Origin: Ignavibacteriales bacterium
Lineage (GTDB): Bacteria; Bacteroidota; Ignavibacteria; T3Sed10-11
DNA length: 33,627 nucleotides
Direction of reading: 5' to 3'
NCBI GenBank assembly: GCA_003567775.1
Contig: PWYR01000028.1
Span: 1 to 33,627 of the forward strand
Part shown: piece after piece, positions 1-7,030 of the stretch
Numbering within the stretch: position 1 is the stretch's first letter
Layout of the letters: the number at the start of each line of letters is the position of its first letter
The notes under the pieces: generated by a model
Database searches by the model: none
What the model saw: the letters and a program-made list of their open reading frames with translations, nothing else
Told to the model about the DNA's origin: nothing
Program-made: the position numbers and the translations under genes

Positions 1-2
1 AC

Positions 3-1586
3 CGGACTACGCGTGATACGAGTTATTTTTCTTATGGCAAGATCGTCTACAAAGCCGGCGCATTCTTTCTTGCGGGGCGCTGGCATCTCGATATGTACAA
101 CTCTTTCCTGATCGATGAAGCCGACCTTGAAGGCATCTTCGAGCTTGCACGACTCACACGTTTGCCGGTACAGCAGCAGGGACGCGCCGCGATCGGCACG
201 GGATTATCGTCATTGCAAATTGCGTATGCGTGCCGGAACGGCATACTCGTTCCGGCAAAGAAGCGAGAACCGGAAGATTTCAAAACCGCACGCACGCTTA
301 TACTCGCCGACCGGGGCGGACTGATGTTTCTGCCGGAGATGGGATACCACGAAAACATCGGTGAACTCGATTTCACATCGATGTATCCGGCGCTGATGGT
401 GAACAAGAACATCTCGCCGGAGACGATCAATTGTAAATGCTGCCCCGATTCAACCGTGCGCGTACCCGAACTCGGCTACCGCATCTGCGAGAAGCGGCGC
501 GGAATTGTACCGGAAACACTCGCGCCGCTGCTTGTCCGCCGCAAGCATTACAAAACAATGCAAAGAAAATTGCAGAATAAATCAAGTGGCGGCTCATTGG
601 AAACGCCCGTCCTCACCGCCGAACGCTACAAACGCAGACAGACCGCGCTCAAGTGGATACTCGTCACCTGCTTCGGGTATCTCGGATACAAGAACGCCCG
701 CTTCGGACGTATCGAGGCGCACGAGACGGTCAATGCATTCTCACGCGAGACGCTCCTGCAGGCAAAGGAGCTTGCAGAACAGGACGGCTTTCACCTCGAA
801 CACGCCATTGTCGACTGCGTGTGGCTGAAAAAAGAAAATGCAGACGAAAAAGAATATGAACATCTTGCAAAACGAATCGAAGCAAAGACCGACATCCCGA
901 TCACCTTCGAAGGTATTTACAACTGGATAGTCTTCCCCGCCTCAAAAATGGACACGGCGCTCTCAACGGTCACGCGGTATGTCGGACGCTTCCGCGACGG
1001 CGAGGTAAAGATACGCGGCATCGAGGTCCGCCGCCGCGATACGCCGCGGTACGTTAAAAAAATGCAGATTGATATGTTACAGCTTATGGCGGAGGTTCGC
1101 TCCATAGAGCAAATCGAAAACCGGATGCCCGACCTCCTTGCAATCGTGAAACATTATGTACAGCAACTGCGCGAGGGACAGGCGAACCCGTATGAGCTCG
1201 TTGTGCGTCGACACGTCACACAGGAGCCGGATCAGTACAGCAACCGGAGCGTCAATGCCCTCGTTGCACAGGCGATCGTTGCGGCGGGTGTATCGCTGCA
1301 GCCGGGCGAAAGCATCGAGTTCATCATTACCGATCAATCCGGTAAGCATGACCCGGATAAGGCGAAGCCGTTATTTATGTATAAACCGGAAGATGGTTAC
1401 GATGTGGAGCAATATACAAAACTGGTACTCGATTGCGCAGCGACGCTGCTACACCCATTAGGTTGGTCGAAGAAACGGTTGGAGGAGGAGATAGCGGAGG
1501 TAAGGAAAAAGAAAAATATCCAGAGGTTGAGGAAAATACCGGCAACGTATAATCAGATACCAACTTTCATGCGTACAAACCAATGA
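3..1586 (+). CDS. Family B DNA polymerase, C-terminal part, 5' end outside window
   Basis: The reading frame is open to the window edge, so upstream domains, including any 3'-5' exonuclease, are not visible; 527 residues are seen. Motif A is present (ELDFTSMYP, Asp codon at 369-371). A motif B-like stretch follows near 640-700 (LKWILVTCFGYLGY), with Thr-Cys where Asn-Ser is usual. Motif C, normally YGDTDS, reads HAIVDCVW (801-824): the second metal-binding Asp is kept (813-815), but the first is replaced by Ile. The family extends DNA templates; this altered motif recalls archaeal PolB2-type and related bacterial polymerases, thought to act in damage tolerance rather than bulk replication, though that assignment is inference. 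The 3' end overlaps the convergent lipoprotein gene by 34 bases. Family assignment is firm; activity is not. Confidence 0.88.
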   Translation, partial: RTTRDTSYFSYGKIVYKAGAFFLAGRWHLDMYNSFLIDEADLEGIFELARLTRLPVQQQGRAAIGTGLSSLQIAYACRNGILVPAKKREPEDFKTARTLILADRGGLMFLPEMGYHENIGELDFTSMYPALMVNKNISPETINCKCCPDSTVRVPELGYRICEKRRGIVPETLAPLLVRRKHYKTMQRKLQNKSSGGSLETPVLTAERYKRRQTALKWILVTCFGYLGYKNARFGRIEAHETVNAFSRETLLQAKELAEQDGFHLEHAIVDCVWLKKENADEKEYEHLAKRIEAKTDIPITFEGIYNWIVFPASKMDTALSTVTRYVGRFRDGEVKIRGIEVRRRDTPRYVKKMQIDMLQLMAEVRSIEQIENRMPDLLAIVKHYVQQLREGQANPYELVVRRHVTQEPDQYSNRSVNALVAQAIVAAGVSLQPGESIEFIITDQSGKHDPDKAKPLFMYKPEDGYDVEQYTKLVLDCAATLLHPLGWSKKRLEEEIAEVRKKKNIQRLRKIPATYNQIPTFMRTNQ

Positions 1587-2236
1587 ACATAGCCTCCAAC
1601 AATATTAAATGATTCGGCAAAAAGGTTGACACCATTGACAGGATCAATTTTGCTTTCAGGGTTGATAGTAAAGCTATAACGATGCCTCGTCTCGGTAACC
1701 TGCTTATATTCCACAGAAAGTCGCAATGAGTCGGCAAGTTCAATAACCCCATCAAGGGGAGACTCTGACCGTATTGTAAATCGATTTATTAGATGGAGAG
1801 TACCGGTGCCATCTTCGTATACCCTATATTGTGGATAAGCAAAGTACACTTCTGGAAGATTCCCCAACTTAACACTTCCATCCGGACGTGGATAATCCGA
1901 TATATAATTCTCGTAAGAAGGTTCGGGAATACGGCACAGGAAGAAAAAATGATTTTCGATATCAGTAGGTGTGCTTAGAAAGGGTGTTAGTGACCTGACC
2001 AATTCAAGCGAATATTCGGCAAAAATTTCTTTCTTGCGTGAAACGTCGGTATCGGGGTAAAACATAACGGCTATATAGCCGGGATGAATGTAAAATGTCT
2101 TATATTTACCACTTTCAAATATATCTACCGGGATTACTGTTACTTTTTCTTCAGTACTTTTTCCTGTATCTATTATATCACAAGCAACTCCCCACCATAG
2201 GATTAAAATACCTGCAATTAATAACAATCTTTTCAT
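1553..2236 (-). CDS. Hypothetical lipoprotein
   Basis: The 227-residue product begins MKRLLLIAGILILWWGVACD, a positively charged start, hydrophobic core and a lipobox-like GVAC at about residues 16-19. It is therefore probably an envelope lipoprotein, with Asp directly after the Cys. I recognise no family in the rest, which is rich in aromatic and beta-prone segments and has no obvious catalytic motif. The start is the first ATG and is preceded by no clear ribosome binding site. It is convergent with the DNA polymerase gene and overlaps its end by 34 bases. Upstream DNA contains an inverted repeat and a hairpin, so it is probably transcribed alone. Confidence 0.7.
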   Translation of the reverse strand: MKRLLLIAGILILWWGVACDIIDTGKSTEEKVTVIPVDIFESGKYKTFYIHPGYIAVMFYPDTDVSRKKEIFAEYSLELVRSLTPFLSTPTDIENHFFFLCRIPEPSYENYISDYPRPDGSVKLGNLPEVYFAYPQYRVYEDGTGTLHLINRFTIRSESPLDGVIELADSLRLSVEYKQVTETRHRYSFTINPESKIDPVNGVNLFAESFNIVGGYVHWFVRMKVGI

Positions 2237-2267
2237 AAATCGAGCCTGTTCAATAATTAGACTTTGA

Positions 2268-2286
2268 GGACAGGGCTGATCTGTCC
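2268..2286. repeat. Small inverted repeat in intergenic region
   Basis: GGACAG (2268-2273) and CTGTCC (2281-2286) are separated by seven bases and could form a hairpin. It lies between the SnoaL-like gene end and the lipoprotein start. No T-run follows on either strand, so it is not a typical intrinsic terminator. Confidence 0.4.
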
Positions 2287-2399
2287 CCCTTTATTGAAAT
2301 TAAAGATGATATCCTGTGTAAGTGCAATATCGTGTATCAGGACATTGTCTATACCATTATACACAACCAATCACTCATTCAACCAATTATCCATGCAAC

Positions 2400-2440
2400 C
2401 CCGCCTACGCAGAAGCTCCGGCGGGCAAGCATGCATCCAT
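2400..2440. repeat. GC-rich hairpin plus ATG-rich repeat unit
   Basis: CCCGCC (2400-2405) and GGCGGG (2420-2425) can pair around a 14-base loop in otherwise AT-rich intergenic DNA, which is the look of a dispersed REP-like palindrome. Just after it GCATGCATCCAT (2429-2440) is the exact reverse complement of a 12-base stretch at 22733-22744, also beyond a gene end. The two may be copies of one dispersed intergenic repeat family; only a genome-wide count can tell. Confidence 0.45.
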
Positions 2441-2451
2441 GCCACCTCCCT

Positions 2452-2832
2452 TCACTCACTACTATGCCACCATTCCCGAAACACACGGCAGAGACGCGCC
2501 CCGTTAAACTCAGCTATAATAATTCCGTTAAGTTCAACGTGTTTTCCGGTTGCCATTCGTAGAAATGAAGTGTGCCAGTGCGCAATCCCGGTATTACCGG
2601 TTACGGCAAGTACGTCAAATGAGAAATGAACATCCTGCTGCCGTGATGTCGCATCAGCCCATGCTTTTGCAATTTCATCTCTCCCCCGCTTCGGCGCCTC
2701 GAACGGCGTCCAAAAATACTCGGCGTCCACAGTGAATAAGGCCGCTGCAGCAGCGGGATCGCGCGATTCCCACGCATTTTTGTATTTTATGAGCCACTCA
2801 TTCAGCGACGAAATATCTATCTGCTTTGTCAT
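2452..2832 (-). CDS. SnoaL-like / NTF2-fold protein
   Basis: This 126-residue protein has the length and pattern of the SnoaL-like branch of the NTF2 superfamily. An N-terminal helix contains a WESRDPAAAAALFTVDAEY-type segment, followed by strands ending in CRVFREWWHSSE. The family forms small cone-shaped alpha/beta dimers that act as isomerases, hydrolases or ligand-binding proteins; the substrate cannot be inferred here. There is no signal peptide, so it is probably cytosolic. It is the last gene of a three-gene operon, starting 23 bases after the Pmp3-like gene. Confidence in the fold is good and in any specific function nil. Confidence 0.75.
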   Translation of the reverse strand: MTKQIDISSLNEWLIKYKNAWESRDPAAAAALFTVDAEYFWTPFEAPKRGRDEIAKAWADATSRQQDVHFSFDVLAVTGNTGIAHWHTSFLRMATGKHVELNGIIIAEFNGARLCRVFREWWHSSE

Positions 2833-2855
2833 TTTTTTTATAGCCGATTGATTTA

Positions 2856-3056
2856 TTAACGATTACTTTGCCGTATAGCCCTGACAACCTTTTTTGTTCG
2901 CCTGTCTTCATAATAATCATGCACCACCAGGATCGCGTGTATCATCCCGGGTATATAAAACAAAAGTGTGAGCAAAAGATTCAACAATGCCTGCACCGGT
3001 TTACCGCAAAAAAGGACGGCAACCGGGGGTAATAGTATTGCAATTAAATATCTCAT
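2856..3056 (-). CDS. YqaE/Pmp3 family small membrane protein
   Basis: The 66-residue protein has two hydrophobic helices, about residues 3-22 and 25-45, in the typical Pmp3/UPF0057 order. It carries the LLPPVAVLF segment near the start, a GMIHAILVVHDYY segment at the second helix end, and a basic tail (RRTKKVVRAIRQ). Members are small inner-membrane proteins linked to membrane potential and salt or cold stress in other organisms. The start codon overlaps the stop of the upstream phosphatase gene as ATGA, so the two are translationally coupled. That coupling to a PP2C phosphatase suggests a shared stress-response role, which is inference. Confidence 0.85.
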   Translation of the reverse strand: MRYLIAILLPPVAVLFCGKPVQALLNLLLTLLFYIPGMIHAILVVHDYYEDRRTKKVVRAIRQSNR

Positions 3057-4168
3057 GTTTTTTTCATAATTATCATTGATATGTCGTCATACACCCGCGC
3101 ATCACCGCGGAACCATGCTATCTCCTTCAGTATTCGTTGACCGATTTGTTCGGGCGGTAAATGAGAGTTCTCCTTAAATATTTTAATCAATCTTCCCTCC
3201 CCGAAAAACATGCCGCCACTGTTGCGGGCTTCGGTTATTCCGTCTGAAAAAACAATGAGCGTATCTCCCTGTTCCATATCCAACGGCGCTTCGTTGTACT
3301 TCGCTTCGGATACAATCCCTAATCCCGGAGCTTGTATACCAACATGCACAACGCTGCCGCTATTATTTTTCACAAGAAGTAATGGCATATGGCCTGCATT
3401 AACCATACGAAGCTTCGGATCGCCCGAGTTCAATTCCAGGTACACCAGCGAAGCAAATATGCTGCGCAAGCTGTCACGCATAAAGATCTCATTGATACGG
3501 CTCATCAATTCGTCCAGTGTCGTATAACCGGGAACCAAAGCCCGCACGGTCGACTGTAATTTGCTCATCAATAATGCCGCGCGTAATCCTTTCCCGGCAA
3601 CATCTCCCAGAGCAAGTGCATGACGTTGATCGTCAAGCTGTATATAATCAACCAGATCGCCGCCGACGTCGTTTGCCGGCTCAGAGTACAACCAAACATC
3701 CCATCCCGGTATGTTCGGACGCTGCGGAGGCATCAAGGCATATTGTACAGATCGTCCTGCTTCGAGTTCATTGCGAGCAAGCAATTTATCTTTCAATTCA
3801 AGCATTAATACAAATACAATGATAGCACCGCCGAGCAAATAGGTTTCGGTATTTGTACGGACGGCGCCAGTTTGCACAGTAAACCAACCAATATTGCCGG
3901 AGGTCATAATAAAAAACATCCCGATCAATAAGAGGACGCGGCGAGCGGGTGATAAACGGAGCAATAATATTTTTATGTACCACCAGATGAGATACAGCGT
4001 TCGCTTGATCCACCCCATCTTTGCAAGACGGCCTTTTTTGTCATCGTCGATGTAAAAATCTTTTAACTCGCGGAAATCGAGCCGGAATGATTCAAGTAAA
4101 TTGCCGTGCAGTACGTCGTCGCGGAGCGTGCGGCCAAGCCGCTCATGATCGGTTTTTTGTGAATTCAT
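3053..4168 (-). CDS. SpoIIE-type PP2C serine phosphatase, membrane-bound
   Basis: The 371-residue protein has a soluble N-terminal stretch and two hydrophobic helices at about residues 75-120. A SpoIIE/RsbU phosphatase domain then fills the C-terminal 240 residues. Metal-binding PP2C motifs are visible: NDVGGDLVDY, GDVAGKG, VNAGHMP and FSDGITEA. Such enzymes dephosphorylate anti-sigma-factor antagonists in partner-switching pathways that control general stress or cell-surface programmes. No sensor domain such as PAS, GAF or HAMP is visible, so the signal may be read by the membrane part. It heads an operon with a Pmp3-like peptide and a SnoaL-like protein. No anti-sigma factor or antagonist gene lies nearby. 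Confidence 0.88.
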   Translation of the reverse strand: MNSQKTDHERLGRTLRDDVLHGNLLESFRLDFRELKDFYIDDDKKGRLAKMGWIKRTLYLIWWYIKILLLRLSPARRVLLLIGMFFIMTSGNIGWFTVQTGAVRTNTETYLLGGAIIVFVLMLELKDKLLARNELEAGRSVQYALMPPQRPNIPGWDVWLYSEPANDVGGDLVDYIQLDDQRHALALGDVAGKGLRAALLMSKLQSTVRALVPGYTTLDELMSRINEIFMRDSLRSIFASLVYLELNSGDPKLRMVNAGHMPLLLVKNNSGSVVHVGIQAPGLGIVSEAKYNEAPLDMEQGDTLIVFSDGITEARNSGGMFFGEGRLIKIFKENSHLPPEQIGQRILKEIAWFRGDARVYDDISMIIMKKT

Positions 4169-4186
4169 AACATATATCGATATAAT

Positions 4187-4213
4187 TGTTCATTCGAACA
4201 GCATTGTAATATA
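4187..4213 (-). promoter_or_regulatory. Candidate -10 box and inverted repeat upstream of the phosphatase operon
   Basis: Read on the minus strand, TATATT (4213-4208) could be a -10 element. The inverted repeat TGTTC-N4-GAACA (4187-4200) would then sit at the start point, about 19 bases before the ATG. The -35 match is poor, so this is a tentative regulatory site. Confidence 0.3.
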
Positions 4214-4250
4214 CGATAAATAAACGAAAATGTTATGAAATCCGAAAATA

Positions 4251-6476
4251 TCAGAAATACCACCGGTACGAAACACTCAGATCCCGTCCCGGCATCGGAT
4301 TGTCGCGATCCTCGACTCTTGATAGATGATCGCGGTAGGTGGCATCAAAAAGATTATTTATTCTAAATGACAACACGTGCCTGCCGGATGCATATAACCG
4401 GTAGCCGGCTTCCAAACCGAACAATACATAACTATCGGTTGCCTCTTCACCCTCAATTACCCGGTTCTGAGTATTCGCCCATTGGACATTGCTCCCGATC
4501 CACCACGATCCTGCATCGTATGTCACGGCAGTATTTCCCCTCAACGGCGGCATAAATGGCAACGGTGTTGAAGCATCGTCACGAAGATTTCCCCGTACAT
4601 AGCTCATCTGCGCTTCAATATGTATTCGTTCAGAAAAAAGCGTTTGCAAATAAAGTTCAACGCCGGTCAACAAGGCGTTATCAAACTTATAAATATATAC
4701 CGGTAGCTGCGATGGTTCGTGTATCTCTCCGGTCGGTCTGAGAAAAATAAAGTTATCAATGCTATTAGTAAATCCCGCTATCTCAAATTGAAACGATTTT
4801 GTGGATATTTTAGCAAAAAGATCAAAACCATGACCGATTTCATTTTCAAGATCGGGGTTTCCGATTTCATACTTTCCTGTACCCAAATGCGGGGCGTCCG
4901 AGAAAAGCTCCTCTACCGTCGGCGTGCGATGGGCGCGTGCAAACTGAAAACCAAGTTCGAGAACCCGCACCGGGCGGTAGTTGAATCCAATTGAACCGGA
5001 AAAAGTTGTCAAAGTACGATTCACATTTGCATTCGGGAATCGTTCATTCGCTATGGAGGAAAACGTTCGTGTCTCCAATCTTCCACCGAACTGCAATCTG
5101 ATATCGTTCAGTAACCGCATCTCTTCATATAAAAAAGCGGCGATCATAGCCGACCGCGCATCGGGTGTCAGCGCTTCTACACCGCCGACATCCAGCGAAC
5201 GATAGAGAAAATTAACACCGATTGCCCCTTCCGATATAAGTCCGGATTTACCGTGACGTGCGGTAAGTGTGGAACTAAATGAAGTTTGTGTAAAATCAAG
5301 TTCAATTTCCTCACCGATAATATTATTCTTCGCACGCATAATTTCTATTTCCTGATGAGAATACCATGCACCGTTCATACGTAGTTCAACATCTTTTATA
5401 AAACCAGTTAGCTCCCTGTGTAAACGTCCCTGTCCGGATACCCTCTCCATTCGTACCTCAACATCTTCTTCGGGATCGTCAATGGCTTCGGGCAATCCGT
5501 ATACTTTATTGAGAAATCCGATCGACAAACCGCAGTGTGCATGATCGTTGCTATAGCCGATGCCGGCCCCCCCGGTAAAATTTCTTAAAAACGTTCCGGG
5601 GAGCAATCCTTCCGGAGTTCGTATATCGCCGGCAGCCCTGTACGAGATTCTGCCGGTAGTCACCCAATGCCCGGTTCCATACATAATTCTTCCGAACCCC
5701 GCACCTGCATTGTTCATTGAAGCTCCTTGTATTGCAACCGTACCCGATGCACCGCGCGACCAGTAACGTGGTATATCTTCATTAAAAATATTTACCACAC
5801 CTCCAAGTGCGCTTGAACCATATAACAAGCTTGCAGGTCCCCGAACTACCTCAATCTTATCTGCCGCAAGCGGATCCATAGCTATGGCGTGATCGGCGGC
5901 GGTCTCGGCAAGATCACCCATTCGCTCACCGTTTTCAAGAACGAGCACACGGTCGCCGTCAAGCCCGCGAATCACCGGACGCGCGGGTGCAGATCCGAAC
6001 GAACGCATTGCAAGCCCCGGTGTCCCGTCGAGCATTTCACCGATCGAGGCGGCAATCCTTCGCTGCAGCAATTCTCCGCTAAATGACTGCGCCGGCTGAT
6101 AACCGACCGGACTTCCCAGCGGTGAGGAAGTAACAATTATCTCCGCGATCTCAAGAGTCCGTTCCTCCATTTCGACTTCAATGAATTCCATAACTGAAGG
6201 AAGTGTTATTGTTTTAGTGACCGTCGAATAACCGACATATTGTACACGAAGCGTATATGTTCCATCAGGCAGCCGCTCAATCCTGAAATATCCATTGCGA
6301 TCGGATGCTGTACCGCGATTATTTTCTATTATTATAATATTAGCGCCGATAAGCGGTTCTCCGGTGCGGCTGTCGGTAATTTTACCCTGAATCTCATTCG
6401 CTCCAAGAGCGGGTGCATTAACAAATATAACACCGAAAAACGTGATTATCATAAACCAATACTGAAAATAAAACAC
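4251..6476 (-). CDS. TonB-dependent receptor, ZnuD-like (receptor 1)
   Basis: I chose the GTG at 6476 because GGAGG lies five bases before it; an upstream TTG (6491) overlaps that ribosome binding site. The roughly 741-residue protein has a signal sequence and then a carboxypeptidase-regulatory-like domain (about 35-115: GKITDSRTGEPLIGANI, NGYFRIERLPDGTYTLRVQY). A plug (about 125-240) and a 22-strand barrel ending in an aromatic residue (SYRWYF) follow. The plug carries PARPVIRGLDGDRVLVLENG, an ADHAIAMDP segment and VEVVRGPASLLYGSSALGG-type sequence, a pattern I associate with ZnuD-type metal receptors. It would take up a metal or metal chelate across the outer membrane using TonB energy. It lies 129 bases downstream of the fur-like gene, has its own promoter with an operator-like palindrome, and is a close paralogue of receptor 2. 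The substrate is uncertain. Confidence 0.88.
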   Translation of the reverse strand: MFYFQYWFMIITFFGVIFVNAPALGANEIQGKITDSRTGEPLIGANIIIIENNRGTASDRNGYFRIERLPDGTYTLRVQYVGYSTVTKTITLPSVMEFIEVEMEERTLEIAEIIVTSSPLGSPVGYQPAQSFSGELLQRRIAASIGEMLDGTPGLAMRSFGSAPARPVIRGLDGDRVLVLENGERMGDLAETAADHAIAMDPLAADKIEVVRGPASLLYGSSALGGVVNIFNEDIPRYWSRGASGTVAIQGASMNNAGAGFGRIMYGTGHWVTTGRISYRAAGDIRTPEGLLPGTFLRNFTGGAGIGYSNDHAHCGLSIGFLNKVYGLPEAIDDPEEDVEVRMERVSGQGRLHRELTGFIKDVELRMNGAWYSHQEIEIMRAKNNIIGEEIELDFTQTSFSSTLTARHGKSGLISEGAIGVNFLYRSLDVGGVEALTPDARSAMIAAFLYEEMRLLNDIRLQFGGRLETRTFSSIANERFPNANVNRTLTTFSGSIGFNYRPVRVLELGFQFARAHRTPTVEELFSDAPHLGTGKYEIGNPDLENEIGHGFDLFAKISTKSFQFEIAGFTNSIDNFIFLRPTGEIHEPSQLPVYIYKFDNALLTGVELYLQTLFSERIHIEAQMSYVRGNLRDDASTPLPFMPPLRGNTAVTYDAGSWWIGSNVQWANTQNRVIEGEEATDSYVLFGLEAGYRLYASGRHVLSFRINNLFDATYRDHLSRVEDRDNPMPGRDLSVSYRWYF

Positions 6477-6547
6477 TATTACCTCCAACAAACTGTATCT
6501 TCAAAAATAGAATTCTTATAATATATTTGATATATCACATATAATAA

Positions 6548-6561
6548 TTAGGCGTACCTAA
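6548..6561 (-). promoter_or_regulatory. Operator-like palindrome at receptor 1 promoter
   Basis: TTAGG-CGTA-CCTAA is a perfect 5-bp inverted repeat placed six bases after the -10 box, so it covers the predicted start point. On the minus strand the context reads TATTTAGG..CCTAAT, matching the site at the same place in the receptor 2 promoter. TTAGG..CCTAA half-sites recall DtxR/IdeR/MntR-family operators, although spacing differs from the classical 19-bp box. The regulator is unknown. Confidence 0.55.
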
Positions 6562-6567
6562 ATAGTA

Positions 6568-6596
6568 ATTATAACACACTTAACGGATTAAATCAA
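6568..6596 (-). promoter_or_regulatory. Sigma70-like promoter of receptor 1
   Basis: On the minus strand TTGATT (6596-6591), a 17-base spacer and a perfect TATAAT (6573-6568) form a good promoter for the receptor 1 gene. The predicted start is near 6561, giving a leader of about 85 bases. Confidence 0.6.
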
Positions 6597-6619
6597 GAGA
6601 ATTACCATTTTTTATTGGA

Positions 6620-7021
6620 TTACCCCGCACAACTGTGACACAACCCCTGAAACTCCATAGAATGAGAAAGGATTTTAAAATTAGTCATCTTCTCAACCCG
6701 GTCGAGCAAACAAATATCGATATCCTCGAGCTTGCCGCATTCGATACATAAAACATAATGGTGATGCTGTCCTTCACCGATAAGTTCGTATCTCTGATAT
6801 CCTTCGCCGAACTGTACCTCACGCACGATGCCGAGATCCTGAAACAAATTCACAGTACGATACACGCTTGCAAGGTCTGCCTTATTCCGGACTCGCTTGT
6901 GGATCTCCTTTATGCTGAGCGGTTGTTTTGCCGCTTGCAGAGCGTCGAGCACTAACTTACGCGGCCTGGTGAATTTCACACCTGCTTTTTTCATTATATC
7001 GATATAATGTGACATAAGCAT
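6620..7021 (-). CDS. Fur-family metalloregulator
   Basis: The 133-residue protein is a complete Fur-family repressor. A winged-helix DNA-binding half (residues 1-80, with KFTRPRKLVLDAL and ADLASVYRTVNLF) is followed by a dimerisation half. That half contains the HHHYVLCIECG metal motif and a C-terminal CHSC, so the two CxxC pairs of a structural zinc site are present. Motifs alone do not separate Fur, Zur, Nur, Mur or PerR. It begins nine bases after the cytochrome gene ends and is cotranscribed with permease and cytochrome, so it probably autoregulates with the metal genes. The nearest matching DNA site is the TTGCAA-N5-TTGCAT palindrome at the operon promoter. Confidence 0.92.
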   Translation of the reverse strand: MLMSHYIDIMKKAGVKFTRPRKLVLDALQAAKQPLSIKEIHKRVRNKADLASVYRTVNLFQDLGIVREVQFGEGYQRYELIGEGQHHHYVLCIECGKLEDIDICLLDRVEKMTNFKILSHSMEFQGLCHSCAG

Positions 7022-7030
7022 CTGAGTTAT

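Noticed and set aside
6500-6600. Classical 19-bp Fur box upstream of receptor 1
   Set aside because: AT-rich stretches such as TTATAAT and TGATATATCA occur, but none forms a convincing 7-1-7 Fur or PerR box; the TTAGG..CCTAA palindrome is the clearer signal.
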